Shown piece after piece: positions 15,912 through 24,712 of a DNA stretch of 64,000 nt (positions are counted from its first letter, which is position 1; each line of letters begins with the position of its first letter). A program made the position numbers and the translations under genes. The notes under the pieces were generated by a model, which was not told the DNA's origin, ran no database searches, and saw only the letters and a list, made by a program, of their open reading frames with translations. Where the stretch lies: positions 1 to 64,000 of the forward strand of contig NZ_RHOP01000013.1 in assembly GCF_003946575.1 (NCBI RefSeq), in the 5' to 3' direction. Source of the stretch: Companilactobacillus jidongensis (GTDB lineage: Bacteria; Bacillota; Bacilli; Lactobacillales; Lactobacillaceae).

Positions 15912-16119
15912 GTTTTATCCTTCAAATAAGACGTCTATTAAAATTACGTGAAAGTAAACTATTATCACTTTAGAAAATAAAGTCATTGTATTCAGATAGC
16001 AATATTAATAACTCTTTCAACCTTAAAGAATCATATAAGATATTCTGAATTAATTGTTAAAAATTTCCCAACGGAATAAGCTAGAAATAAATATCCTTGT
16101 ATAGGAGGGAAATTTTATC

Positions 16120-17955
16120 ATGAAGAAGAACTCGCTACTTCTTGGTACGGCAATGGCGGTCTTGCTAGCACCAGGAGCATTAAATAATACATCGTCGCAA
16201 AATGTCGATGCGGCATCCAGCTTGATCGGTATCGTCAGACGTGGCGGCGGTACTCTCTATGATGCCAATGGTAATGCTATTGGCAAGACTCTCGACAACT
16301 TCAGTTCTTGGCAGCTTGGTAAGTCCAACACTGTTAATGGCGTTACCTATTATAAGGTAGCAACTAATCAATGGCTGCGTGCTGATTCACTTGAGATTCA
16401 GGGTGCGACTGGCAGCAGTACTTCTACTACAACTAATACATCTAATACTTCCACCAAGACACCTGGTTACATCGGTACTGTCCTCAAGGGTGGTGCTGTC
16501 TCCGTCGATGACAGTGGCAAGTCTACTGGACAATCATTTGACAACTATACCGCTTGGAAGTTGAGTGCAAAGAAAACTATCAATGGTTCTACATATTATA
16601 AAGTATCGACTAACCAATGGATCAGTGCCAGTAAGCTGAGCGTTCGCGATGCCGGTGGAACTTTGGTCAATGAGTCGATCAATTCAACTACTGTCACTAA
16701 GACTCCTGGTTATATTGGAACTATCAACAAGGGCGGTACGTTATCATATGATGACAACGGCAATATGACGACTAATGCCTTTGGTAACTACACTTCTTGG
16801 AAGCTCGATGCAATGAAAGTTGTTAACGGTTTGACTTATTATCGTATCGCAACTAATCAATGGATCGATGCCAGTGCAATGACGGTCAATGACAGTAATG
16901 GTAAGGTTGTGAATGTTACAGATACTACTGATCCTAGTGTTGATCCTGGGGCTAACGCTTCAAGTGATGTCACTAAGACTGCCGGATATATTGGAGAAAT
17001 CCTCAGTAACGATGGTATGGGAACTAGTTCATATGACGACAATGGCAATCCAACTGGTAAATTCTACGATCAGTTCTCTAGATGGCAATTGACCGGAACT
17101 AAGACTATCAGTGGTACGCAATATTACCGAATTGCGACTCATGAATGGTTGCTCGCTAATGCAATCAATGTTTATGATGCTGGTGGCAAGCAAGTTACCA
17201 ACTCTAGTACTACTTCAACTAATAAAGTAGGCAAAGTAATTAATTACGCTGAGATTTTTAATGATCAAGGTGTTTCAACTCAGTATGTCTTACCTAAGAG
17301 CACTGAATGGAGCATTAGCGATTCTAAGACTGTCAATGGCGTTTTGTATTACAAAGTTGCGGACAACGAATGGATCAAGTCGGATACTGTTACTGTTACA
17401 TCAGTCGATAACACTCCTTCTCTAACTGTTAAGTACGCTCTGACAACCTCCGCAAATGCGCAAATTTATGACACATCAACGAACTCGTTTTCCGCTGACA
17501 AGAATCCGGCCGGAACAAAATATAATATCTTGAACGTAGTCTTCAATAAGAATCAAGACTACTTCTTCCAAATTGGACCTAACTCTTGGATTGCTGATAA
17601 GTATGTTGGTTTCCAAGACGATTCAATCTATCAAAATGCCACATATGAACCAGAATTCACATTGAGTGCAACTAATAATTCTACTAATACAGCGACTACA
17701 ACTGTTACTAGTGAAGTTGCGACCGTTATTAATGGTGGAACATACTTCTATAATGATTCTACTAACGGCTATGAAACATCCCCAGTGGCGACTGGAACCA
17801 GTTGGAAAGTATTCAAGATAGTTAAAAACTCCAAAGGTGAATTGTTCTTCAAAGTTGGTGGTCATGAATGGTTAGACGGTGCTCACTCAACTTTGAACTT
17901 TAACTTGAGCGATGTTACTATCGAAACCGACAATGACTTCGGTATCACAAAATAA
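16120..17955 (+). CDS. Secreted protein of seven SLAP repeats
   Basis: 611 residues: a signal peptide (MKKNSLLLGTAMAVLLAPG, cleavage near NVDAA), then seven SLAP-type repeats of ~70-80 residues joined by Ser/Thr linkers. The repeats run from GIVRRGGGTLYDANG...YYKVATNQWL to VATVINGGTYFYNDS...FFKVGGHEWL. The first four are close copies (GYIGTV/GTINKGG); the last three are more diverged. There is no other domain, so it is a pure wall-binding or S-layer-associated protein. AGGAGGG precedes the ATG. Near-identical repeats suggest recent internal duplication. Confidence 0.85.
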   Translation: MKKNSLLLGTAMAVLLAPGALNNTSSQNVDAASSLIGIVRRGGGTLYDANGNAIGKTLDNFSSWQLGKSNTVNGVTYYKVATNQWLRADSLEIQGATGSSTSTTTNTSNTSTKTPGYIGTVLKGGAVSVDDSGKSTGQSFDNYTAWKLSAKKTINGSTYYKVSTNQWISASKLSVRDAGGTLVNESINSTTVTKTPGYIGTINKGGTLSYDDNGNMTTNAFGNYTSWKLDAMKVVNGLTYYRIATNQWIDASAMTVNDSNGKVVNVTDTTDPSVDPGANASSDVTKTAGYIGEILSNDGMGTSSYDDNGNPTGKFYDQFSRWQLTGTKTISGTQYYRIATHEWLLANAINVYDAGGKQVTNSSTTSTNKVGKVINYAEIFNDQGVSTQYVLPKSTEWSISDSKTVNGVLYYKVADNEWIKSDTVTVTSVDNTPSLTVKYALTTSANAQIYDTSTNSFSADKNPAGTKYNILNVVFNKNQDYFFQIGPNSWIADKYVGFQDDSIYQNATYEPEFTLSATNNSTNTATTTVTSEVATVINGGTYFYNDSTNGYETSPVATGTSWKVFKIVKNSKGELFFKVGGHEWLDGAHSTLNFNLSDVTIETDNDFGITK

Positions 17956-18057
17956 TTAATTATAGTACTTCATGAATTATTCACACATGAGGTATATACT
18001 AAAGATATAAACAAACTACTAATAAGATGTATTAAGGCTTTCTCCCTGATATAGTAA

Positions 18058-18088
18058 GGCGACTCTTTCATGTTGAGTCGCTTTTTTT
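18058..18088 (+). terminator. Terminator of the seven-repeat SLAP gene
   Basis: GCGACTC/GAGTCGC with a 9-nt loop and TTTTTTT, about 100 bp after the stop. Confidence 0.85.
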
Positions 18089-18129
18089 AGTGCAAAAAAA
18101 CCACCTTAATGTTACTTAGTGGTTTTGGT

Positions 18130-18318
18130 TTAAGCATCTTTTCTAGAACTTCCTTTTTCATCAGAGCAATAAGGCAAGTCAAAGGTTGGATCCACATAAC
18201 TGTATGACCCATCTGACAAAATTGCCGTTACATGTTTACCATTTTCATCATAAACAGCTGGTTGAAGATCTATTCCAGCTTCTTTGGCAAGTTTAAGTAG
18301 TTTTTCTTTATCCGTCAT
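18130..18318 (-). CDS. Small partner of the ADP-ribosyltransferase-like gene
   Basis: 62 residues, not recognised: MTDKEKLLKLAKEAGIDLQPAVYDE, a short beta-rich middle (KHVTAILSDGSYSYVDPTF), then a polar tail. GAAGGAG precedes the ATG by 7-8 nt, so it is very likely translated. It follows the ART-like gene by 19 bp in the same transcript. Size and placement fit an antitoxin or immunity partner, which is inference only. Confidence 0.6.
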   Translation of the reverse strand: MTDKEKLLKLAKEAGIDLQPAVYDENGKHVTAILSDGSYSYVDPTFDLPYCSDEKGSSRKDA

Positions 18319-18337
18319 AAAGTATCTCCTTCAGAAT

Positions 18338-18871
18338 TCATACAAAGTGAATTTTAATTTTATTCAAATTTATAATACTCAAATCAACTACTACAATCTG
18401 ACGTTCTTGCACTCGCAACCCTAGACTTACAACGGAGTGATAGCCATCAATTAGTGGGGTCGGAAATGTGAATATACTATATTTTATATCATTATAAATA
18501 TAATATAACTGAAGCCATCTGGATCTGAGTTCAAGTTGAATATTGCGATCACTAAAATTGTTGATATTGACTTTGTTAGTAACTGAATCCTTGTTTTTGT
18601 TCATAAACTCATTAAAACTTCTCATACCTGTTAAGGTATCCAAATCCAACAAGTCACCTTCGTCAATCTCTAGTTCATATTCAATGACGGCTTTTTTCTC
18701 ATTCTTATATCTCTGATTGGCCCACCAAACGGCAGCGTCGTAATCATTAACAAAAAAATATATACCTTGTCCCAACCAATGATCTGGTCGTTCTTCAAAT
18801 ACAAAATTGCCATCTCCAATGATGGACTTTGACTTACTAGCAGTAGTTCCGTGGTAGATTTTGATTTTCAA
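18338..18871 (-). CDS. ADP-ribosyltransferase-fold protein (candidate toxin)
   Basis: 177 residues. The N-terminus has IYHGTTASKSKSI and then WLGQGIYFFVNDYDAAVWWANQ, the HGT...GxYFF...A..WA arrangement of PARP/diphtheria-toxin-like ADP-ribosyltransferase folds (His and Tyr of an H-Y-x triad). The third catalytic residue cannot be assigned. Residues 55-80 (AVIEYELEIDEGDLLDLDT) form the following strand pair. The start is TTG with GGAG 7 nt upstream. The promoter carries a dyad in its spacer, as in autoregulated toxin-antitoxin operons. Fold call moderate, toxin role inferred. Confidence 0.55.
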   Translation of the reverse strand: MKIKIYHGTTASKSKSIIGDGNFVFEERPDHWLGQGIYFFVNDYDAAVWWANQRYKNEKKAVIEYELEIDEGDLLDLDTLTGMRSFNEFMNKNKDSVTNKVNINNFSDRNIQLELRSRWLQLYYIYNDIKYSIFTFPTPLIDGYHSVVSLGLRVQERQIVVVDLSIINLNKIKIHFV

Positions 18872-18941
18872 GGTTCCGCTCCATAGTATTAATTTGTTTG
18901 ACTTTCCAAATATGGAGTAGCACCCACATGTTGTGGATTCA

Positions 18942-18971
18942 GTATAACAGGATTAGCAAATGCTAAACAAT
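18942..18971 (-). promoter_or_regulatory. Promoter and operator of the ART-like module
   Basis: TTGTTT and TATACT with an 18-bp spacer. TTAGCA-N2-TGCTAA (18954-18967) lies across the -35 end of the spacer. A second dyad CCACA-N3-TGTGG (18925-18937) follows just downstream. Confidence 0.55.
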
Positions 18972-19094
18972 CAATCTACCTATTTAAATATTTATAATAA
19001 TTACAATTTATTCGTTGTGCGTATTGTTTAGATAATAGGCCGATTTATAGGATAATAATATAGCATCAATTAGCAAAAAAAGGATCATTTAATT

Positions 19095-19493
19095 ATGTAT
19101 AAGCACAAGGCCACTTACGGACAAATGATACAAGCCATGAAAATTAAAGGTATTTCTTTTAATTATATTTCTGAGGAGGAGGCAATTTATTATTTAAAAA
19201 ACAAAAACTACTATTTTAAATTGAATGCATTCAGAAATAATTTCAAAAAAACTAATAGCGTATATGAAAATTTGGATTTTCAATATCTAATAGCTATTGC
19301 AACGATAGATTCAAATTTACGTGAAATACTTCTTAAAATGTCATTGGATATTGAACATTCACTCAAAGTTAAACTTCTAGACATGATTACTCAAAATCCT
19401 AATGAAGATGGTTATTCAATTGTTAAAAGGTTCAAAGGATACAGTGAGTGGAATTACAATGAAACTATAAAGTTCATGAAGAATATTATATAA
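19095..19493 (+). pseudogene. N-terminal remnant of an Abi_2 (AbiD/AbiF-like) protein
   Basis: 132 residues correspond to the first part of Abi_2 abortive-infection proteins: ATYGQMIQAMKIKGISF, EEEAIYYLKNKNYYFKLNAFRNNF, YENLDFQYLIAIATIDSNLREILLKMSLDIEHSLKVKLL. Family members are usually around 250-330 residues, so more than half is missing. The region after the stop codon does not continue the family in another frame that I can see. It is probably a decayed phage-defence gene, though a short functional product cannot be excluded. Confidence 0.6.
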
Positions 19494-19535
19494 GTTCATC
19501 TCAAATAAAAATTTTCAATAATATACTAATCAAAC

Positions 19536-19565
19536 TTGTTGACGGAAATTCACAATCATTATAAT
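19536..19565 (+). promoter_or_regulatory. Promoter of a candidate small RNA
   Basis: TTGTTG and TATAAT with an 18-bp spacer (a TTGACG register is also possible at 15 bp), downstream of the Abi remnant. Confidence 0.5.
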
Positions 19566-19571
19566 ATTAAG

Positions 19572-19676
19572 TTATAGGAAGAACGGTTCGACCGTTCGTG
19601 GTATGAGCGCTAGACGTGATTATCATTATTATTTCAATAAAAAGGGCCAACTTCGTTTGAAGTTGACCTTTTTTAT
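19572..19676 (+). ncRNA. Candidate ~105-nt small RNA
   Basis: From a predicted start near 19572 the RNA would carry a perfect hairpin GAACGGT-TCG-ACCGTTC (19581-19597), a single-stranded AU-rich middle and a strong terminator at 19639-19676. No gene lies downstream on this strand. The GAACGGT dyad could instead be a repressor operator. Confidence 0.4.
19639..19676. terminator. Bidirectional terminator
   Basis: AAGGGCCAACTTC/GAAGTTGACCTT (GTTT loop) with A/T runs both sides. It terminates the permease transcript on the minus strand and any plus-strand RNA from 19572. Confidence 0.85.
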
Positions 19677-19677
19677 T

Positions 19678-21177
19678 TTAATCTTCAATAATCTCTTCTT
19701 TTTCATCTTTGACTACTTTACTCGCAGCATCAGCTTCTTCTTTCTTGGCCTTTTTGCCAAGGAATGAATGATGCATACCATATGAGAAGTAAATTACCAA
19801 TCCAATTGCGAACCAGATTCCGGCATATAACTTGGCTTCATAGTCTAGTCCCCAGAATACAAGCAAGGCTCCTAAGAAACCTAAGGCTGGCATTACTGGA
19901 TAAAATGGCATTTTGAAGGCTGGAACTGGCAAGTCTTTACCTTCACGTCTACGCAATGCATAGATTCCTAGTGAAACGAACATGAAGGCAATCAAGGTAC
20001 CAGCTGAAATCAATTGTGCCAAGAAAGCGAATGGACACAAGGCACCAATGATAATACCGATAACTGTAAGTGCTGTTAGAGCGTGATTAGGAAGGTTGTT
20101 CTTGTTCAACTTACCTAACCAACCTGGTAACATTCCGTCACGTCCGAATGAATAAATCAAACGTGATCCAGCTAGCATCATACCGATCAATGCGGTAAAC
20201 ATACCGACAACAGCAACGGCTTGAATCGTACTGGCGATAACTGGATGTCCCGCATGACGCAGTGCCCAGCCAACTGGCTCAGCATTATTGGCATAATCTG
20301 AATAATGGAACATACCTACTAGAACTAGAGCAACGGCAACGAACAAGACAACGGCAATAGCTAATGATCCCAGAATACCACGTGGCATTGTCTTCCCGGG
20401 ATCTTTGGCTTCAGCCGAATTTGCGGCGATTGAATCAAATCCAATATAAGATAAGAAAATCATCGATACACCAGCATAGATTCCTTGCCAACCACCGAAG
20501 GCTGTACCATCAGCATTAACGTGATACTTAGGAACAAATGGGAAATAATTTTGAATATGAATGGCTGTAAGACCAACAATAATAAATGTTAGAACGGCTA
20601 GAACCTTTAGAACAACTAAAATGTTTTCAACTTTGGCAGCTCCAGAAACACCCTTTGATAATAGCCACGCAACAGCGGCTAGCACAACAACGGCAGTGAT
20701 ATCGAGGACCCCACCGTTCACACCCATAGTGTTTGAAATAGCATTCGGAAACTTGATGCCTAATGGTAACAGCAGTCCTCTGAAATTAGCGGACAACCCA
20801 GAGGCAACGAACGCCACGGCAATGAAGTATTCAGCGAGTAAGGCCCAACCGGCTACCCAACCGAAGAATTCTCCAAACATAACGTTGATCCATGAATACG
20901 CTGAACCGGCGAACGGCATGGCCGCTGCCATTTCAGCATAGGCAAAAGCAACTAATCCAGCAACGATAGCAGCGACTAAGAACGAAATCGAAACAGCGGG
21001 ACCAGCATGTTGTGCGGCAACTACTCCGGGTAGTGTGAAGATAGAAGTTGATACAATTGTTCCGACACCTAAGGCTAAGAAGTCCTTAACCGTTAAGACA
21101 CGGACTAGATGTGAATCCTTATCTTCGTAAATACTCGGATCTTCTTTTAATGTTAATCGTTTAAAAAAACCACTCAT
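19678..21177 (-). CDS. APC-family amino acid permease (CAT/YfnA type)
   Basis: 499 residues, about twelve to thirteen membrane helices, with the APC signature in helix 1 (GVGTIVSTSIFTLPGVVAAQHAGPAV) and the FAYAEMAAAMPFAGSAYSWI segment of the cationic-amino-acid-transporter subfamily. AGGAGG sets the start at MSGFFKRL. It lies 69 bp downstream of the isoleucine 2-epimerase gene on the same strand with no terminator between, so it probably imports or exports the branched-chain substrate or product of that enzyme. The substrate is inferred from the neighbour. Confidence 0.88.
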   Translation of the reverse strand: MSGFFKRLTLKEDPSIYEDKDSHLVRVLTVKDFLALGVGTIVSTSIFTLPGVVAAQHAGPAVSISFLVAAIVAGLVAFAYAEMAAAMPFAGSAYSWINVMFGEFFGWVAGWALLAEYFIAVAFVASGLSANFRGLLLPLGIKFPNAISNTMGVNGGVLDITAVVVLAAVAWLLSKGVSGAAKVENILVVLKVLAVLTFIIVGLTAIHIQNYFPFVPKYHVNADGTAFGGWQGIYAGVSMIFLSYIGFDSIAANSAEAKDPGKTMPRGILGSLAIAVVLFVAVALVLVGMFHYSDYANNAEPVGWALRHAGHPVIASTIQAVAVVGMFTALIGMMLAGSRLIYSFGRDGMLPGWLGKLNKNNLPNHALTALTVIGIIIGALCPFAFLAQLISAGTLIAFMFVSLGIYALRRREGKDLPVPAFKMPFYPVMPALGFLGALLVFWGLDYEAKLYAGIWFAIGLVIYFSYGMHHSFLGKKAKKEEADAASKVVKDEKEEIIED

Positions 21178-21246
21178 ATAATTTCCTCCTAAAATCATCC
21201 TATTATATATAGCTCAAAATCTCCTGGCTTGTTCTACTCTATAAAT

Positions 21247-22608
21247 TTACCAGCCAATCTTTCCTTCTGGCAAAACAACTTCATCATTTTCAACAGCTGT
21301 AAAAGCTGCCTCTAGAACATCTAGAACTTTGTCTAGTTGTGCTCTTGTAATTACCAGCGGTGGTTGGAATCTTAGAATGTTTCCCTTGAGAGTGATGATG
21401 ACCACTCCGTGTTGGAAGGCATAATAGATAACTTTGGAAGCAAAGTCAGTATTAGGAGTCTTGGATTCCTTATCTGTGACTAATTCGATTCCGCCATCTA
21501 AGCCATACATTCTAACGTCGCCGATTTCTTCGAATTGTTGTTGCATTTCTAAGAAACGCTTCCTTACATATTCCCCGTCTTCGACTGACTTTTCAAGTAA
21601 TTTTTTCTCATCTAAGACATCCAGTGTGGCAAGTGCTGCGGCGCAGCAGACCGGATTACCGGAAGTTGTGAACAGGTGTGCTGGAGAATCGAGGCTCTCC
21701 ATGACTTCTTTCTTACCAATTACGGCACTCAGTGGCATCCCTGAAGCAAGTGACTTACCAACAGACATCAAGTCGGGTTCGATATCCTTAAATTGTTGGA
21801 TGCTCCACATTTTACCAGTCCTACCCATTCCTTGGTTGATCTCATCGACTGCGAAGAGAATTCCATTTTCATGACAGAACTGATATACCAGTTGCATGAA
21901 TTCTTCGGGAGCTTTGCGAATCCCGCCGTCACCTTGGATCGGTTCGATCAAGACACAGGCTGTTTCATCAGCTGGCAGGAAGGTTTCAAATGGTTGTTTG
22001 AATTCATCGAAGTATCTCATAGCAACATCATGGACTGATTCGCCAGGTAATCTGCGATACAAATCAGGATACGGAACGTGAACTACTCCGGGGAGCAGTG
22101 GTCCCATTTTTCGAGTCATATTCAAGCTGACTCCTGAAAGTGTCATTGAACCGTAAGTAGAACCATGATATGAGTCCATGAACGATACAATATAAGGACG
22201 ACCTGTATAAGCACGCGAGAATTTGATGATTGCGTCATTAGCATCTGAGCCAGAGTTTCCAAATGTGACTTGCTTAGGTGAACCGGGCACGAGCTTTGCC
22301 AGTCGTTCTGACAACTCTTGTTCTGGTTGATGGTGGAAATAACCTGGAGTATAGTGAACCAGCTTTGCGGCTTGGCCTTGAATAGCCTTGACGACTTTTT
22401 CGTTCGTATGTCCGACATTGATTGCTGAAGCACTCGCCAGGACATCAATATACTCATTTCCATCGACATCTACTAATATTGCATCGTGTGCATGATCGAT
22501 TACTAAATCGTAGTAATCCATCCGAGCTGATTTAGCGTAAAACTTATTTTCACGTTGAATCAGTCGGTGAGCTTCCTCGTGATCATGATCTACTTTTTGC
22601 GCATCCAT
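21247..22608 (-). CDS. Isoleucine 2-epimerase (class III aminotransferase fold)
   Basis: 453 residues, PLP-dependent fold type I. The sequence closely follows the branched-chain amino acid racemase described from lactobacilli: YYDLVIDHAHDAILVDVDGN, FGNSGSDANDAI, YHGSTYGSMTLSG, IEPIQGDGGI, DEINQGMGRTGKMW, and Lys285 in SVGKSLASGMPLSAV as the Schiff-base residue. It epimerises L-Ile to D-allo-Ile and racemises Leu/Val without net amino transfer. AGGGGGTG precedes the ATG. First gene of a two-gene unit with the APC permease. A related 4-aminobutyrate aminotransferase activity is the alternative, less likely given the similarity. Confidence 0.85.
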   Translation of the reverse strand: MDAQKVDHDHEEAHRLIQRENKFYAKSARMDYYDLVIDHAHDAILVDVDGNEYIDVLASASAINVGHTNEKVVKAIQGQAAKLVHYTPGYFHHQPEQELSERLAKLVPGSPKQVTFGNSGSDANDAIIKFSRAYTGRPYIVSFMDSYHGSTYGSMTLSGVSLNMTRKMGPLLPGVVHVPYPDLYRRLPGESVHDVAMRYFDEFKQPFETFLPADETACVLIEPIQGDGGIRKAPEEFMQLVYQFCHENGILFAVDEINQGMGRTGKMWSIQQFKDIEPDLMSVGKSLASGMPLSAVIGKKEVMESLDSPAHLFTTSGNPVCCAAALATLDVLDEKKLLEKSVEDGEYVRKRFLEMQQQFEEIGDVRMYGLDGGIELVTDKESKTPNTDFASKVIYYAFQHGVVIITLKGNILRFQPPLVITRAQLDKVLDVLEAAFTAVENDEVVLPEGKIGW

Positions 22609-22720
22609 AATGACACCCCCTAATAAATTTAGTGATTGAAATATTGTAATTCTAATAGTTTTCTAATTTAGTTGCAAGTCTTTTTATAAAATTGTAATAA
22701 TTCACTAGTGTTTTATGGGA

Positions 22721-22760
22721 TTTAAAAAGGAGAATCACATTAGATTGTGATTCCCCTTTT
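22721..22760 (-). terminator. Terminator of the pyruvate oxidase gene
   Basis: GGGGAATCACA/TGTGATTCTCC with a 5-nt loop and a T-run on the minus strand. Confidence 0.85.
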
Positions 22761-22782
22761 ATTAGATTAAATTTAATTTATC

Positions 22783-24507
22783 TTATAAGAAAGAACGTAA
22801 GATCTCTTTCATTGGTGGTAATTCAGGCATTGATTTCTTATCTATCAAGTGACCCATACCAAATTTTGCGTAACCCTTAGCTTCGTCCATCACGATTTTA
22901 CCAGGCAAGGGAGCTTCATCAGTTACTGCAACATCTAGGACAACTGGACGATCTGTATTCTTGTATTTTTCTAGTGCTTCGACGTATTGTTCATTAGTTG
23001 TAATGCGCTCACCGATTCCGCCACAAGCTTCTGCAAACTTGGCAAAATCAATATCAGGCAAGCCGATTCCGTAATTTTGTTGTCCAGCTGATTGTTGTTC
23101 ATATTCAATAAATGCCAATAGCTTGTTGTTCAGGACGGTGATGACCATTGGCAACTTGTATCTAACGGCAGTTGCGAAGTCCTGCATTCCCATTGCGAAC
23201 GCACCATCACCAGCGACAGCATAAACTGGACGATCTGGTAACATCATCTTTGCGGCAATAGCGCCTGGCAAAGCACAACCCATAGTTCCTAACCAAGCTG
23301 AAATCGTGTACTTCTGAGTTGGTTTGGCATCAATGAATCTAGCTCCGAAGGCAGTTGAAGTCCCGACATCGATTGAGAACACAGCATTATCTGGAGCTGC
23401 CGCTGATAGATCATGGAACATTTTAGATGGCAAGACACCTTCGTGATCCTTGCTATAAACATCCTTCATCCATGAGCGCCATTGAGCCATGTGATTGATG
23501 GCCGTATCTAAGAAAGGACGTTCTTTAACTTCGTCACCAAGTTCGATCATACGAGCAAGTACCTTTTTAGTTTCACCTTGAATAGCAACATTAACACGAT
23601 GACGTTTTCCAAGCTTGTCACCATTAATATCGACTTGGATCGCATCGATTTTGTGATTCAAGTATGGAGCATACGGATAATCAGTTCCCAGCATAATCAA
23701 TAGATCAGCTTTTTGCATCATTTCATATGCGGCTTTGGTGCCCAGTTTACCCAACTGTCCTAAGTTATAGGGATGATCATCGGCAACCATTCCCTTGGCA
23801 GGCATAGTTTGAATAATCGGAAGTTTGAATTTCTCGATGAAATCAAGTGTTTCCTTCTTAGCATTTCTGATACCTGTACCAGCTAATACTATCGGATTAG
23901 AATGAATCTTCATCAAATCTAGAGCTTTTTTGATTTCAGCATCATCGACTTGATAATCTTCAATTTTGAAGTTATCAACATTGGCGCTGAAATTATCAGC
24001 AATCATATGATCTGGAATATCATCAGGAATCGTCAATACGGCAACACCTTGCTTAGAGTATGCGGTACGAATGGCTTCGTCCACTATGCGTGGCAATGAT
24101 TGTGGGTCCATGATCATCTTATTATATACAGCAACATCATCAAACAATACATGCGTATCAACTTCTTGGAAAAAGTCAGTATTCAGCATCTTCGATTGTA
24201 CTTGTCCCAAAATTGCTAGAACTGGCGCATGATCCATCTTGGCATCATATAATCCATTGAGCAAGTGAATGGCACCTGGTCCACCAATCGAGAGGCAAAC
24301 TCCAATCTTTCCAGTTAATTTGGCTTGAGCAGAGGCCGATAGAGCTGCGACCTCTTCATGCAGAACATGTGTAAATTTGATTTTATCTTGGGCACGATAC
24401 ATAGCATCAATAGTTGTATCCACAGAATCACCTGGTAGACCAAAAATATTGTTGATTCCCCATTGACTCATAATATCAATCATCTTATCTGAAGCACGTA
24501 CTTTCAT
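22783..24507 (-). CDS. pox: Pyruvate oxidase (acetyl-phosphate forming)
   Basis: 574 residues with the three TPP-enzyme domains. The catalytic Glu is in HEEVAALSASAQAKLTG (about 52), a central FAD-binding domain spans ~190-330, and the TPP/Mg motif is GDGAFAMGMQDFATAVRYKLP. Length and order match lactobacillar pyruvate oxidases, which convert pyruvate, phosphate and O2 to acetyl phosphate, CO2 and H2O2. MKVRAS was chosen as start because AAGGGG is 9 nt upstream; an ATG two codons earlier is only 3 nt away. Monocistronic. Acetolactate synthase is excluded by overall similarity. Confidence 0.88.
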   Translation of the reverse strand: MKVRASDKMIDIMSQWGINNIFGLPGDSVDTTIDAMYRAQDKIKFTHVLHEEVAALSASAQAKLTGKIGVCLSIGGPGAIHLLNGLYDAKMDHAPVLAILGQVQSKMLNTDFFQEVDTHVLFDDVAVYNKMIMDPQSLPRIVDEAIRTAYSKQGVAVLTIPDDIPDHMIADNFSANVDNFKIEDYQVDDAEIKKALDLMKIHSNPIVLAGTGIRNAKKETLDFIEKFKLPIIQTMPAKGMVADDHPYNLGQLGKLGTKAAYEMMQKADLLIMLGTDYPYAPYLNHKIDAIQVDINGDKLGKRHRVNVAIQGETKKVLARMIELGDEVKERPFLDTAINHMAQWRSWMKDVYSKDHEGVLPSKMFHDLSAAAPDNAVFSIDVGTSTAFGARFIDAKPTQKYTISAWLGTMGCALPGAIAAKMMLPDRPVYAVAGDGAFAMGMQDFATAVRYKLPMVITVLNNKLLAFIEYEQQSAGQQNYGIGLPDIDFAKFAEACGGIGERITTNEQYVEALEKYKNTDRPVVLDVAVTDEAPLPGKIVMDEAKGYAKFGMGHLIDKKSMPELPPMKEILRSFL

Positions 24508-24712
24508 AGTCATAATCCCCTTTGTCATTTACTTATCACAAACACCATACCACGTTTATTTCACAATCGAGAAATATAAGCTCATTCGTTATTCATTAAG
24601 GATTCGTATACTTTTAAAAAATTAATTGTGAATTATTTGTTTAATACTAACAATTTATTTGTGGTAAAATTTTGTTATTATAGGTATATATGTACTTGGG
24701 GGAAGTGAAAAA

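Noticed and set aside
16120-17955. Tandem SLAP repeats as a DNA-level satellite
   Set aside because: The repeats are protein-level; DNA copies differ enough and follow codon structure, so they are annotated as domains rather than a DNA repeat.
20561-20941. 126-codon plus-strand frame inside the APC permease
   Set aside because: Antisense shadow of a strongly conserved permease; no ribosome site, composition mirrors the reverse of membrane helices.
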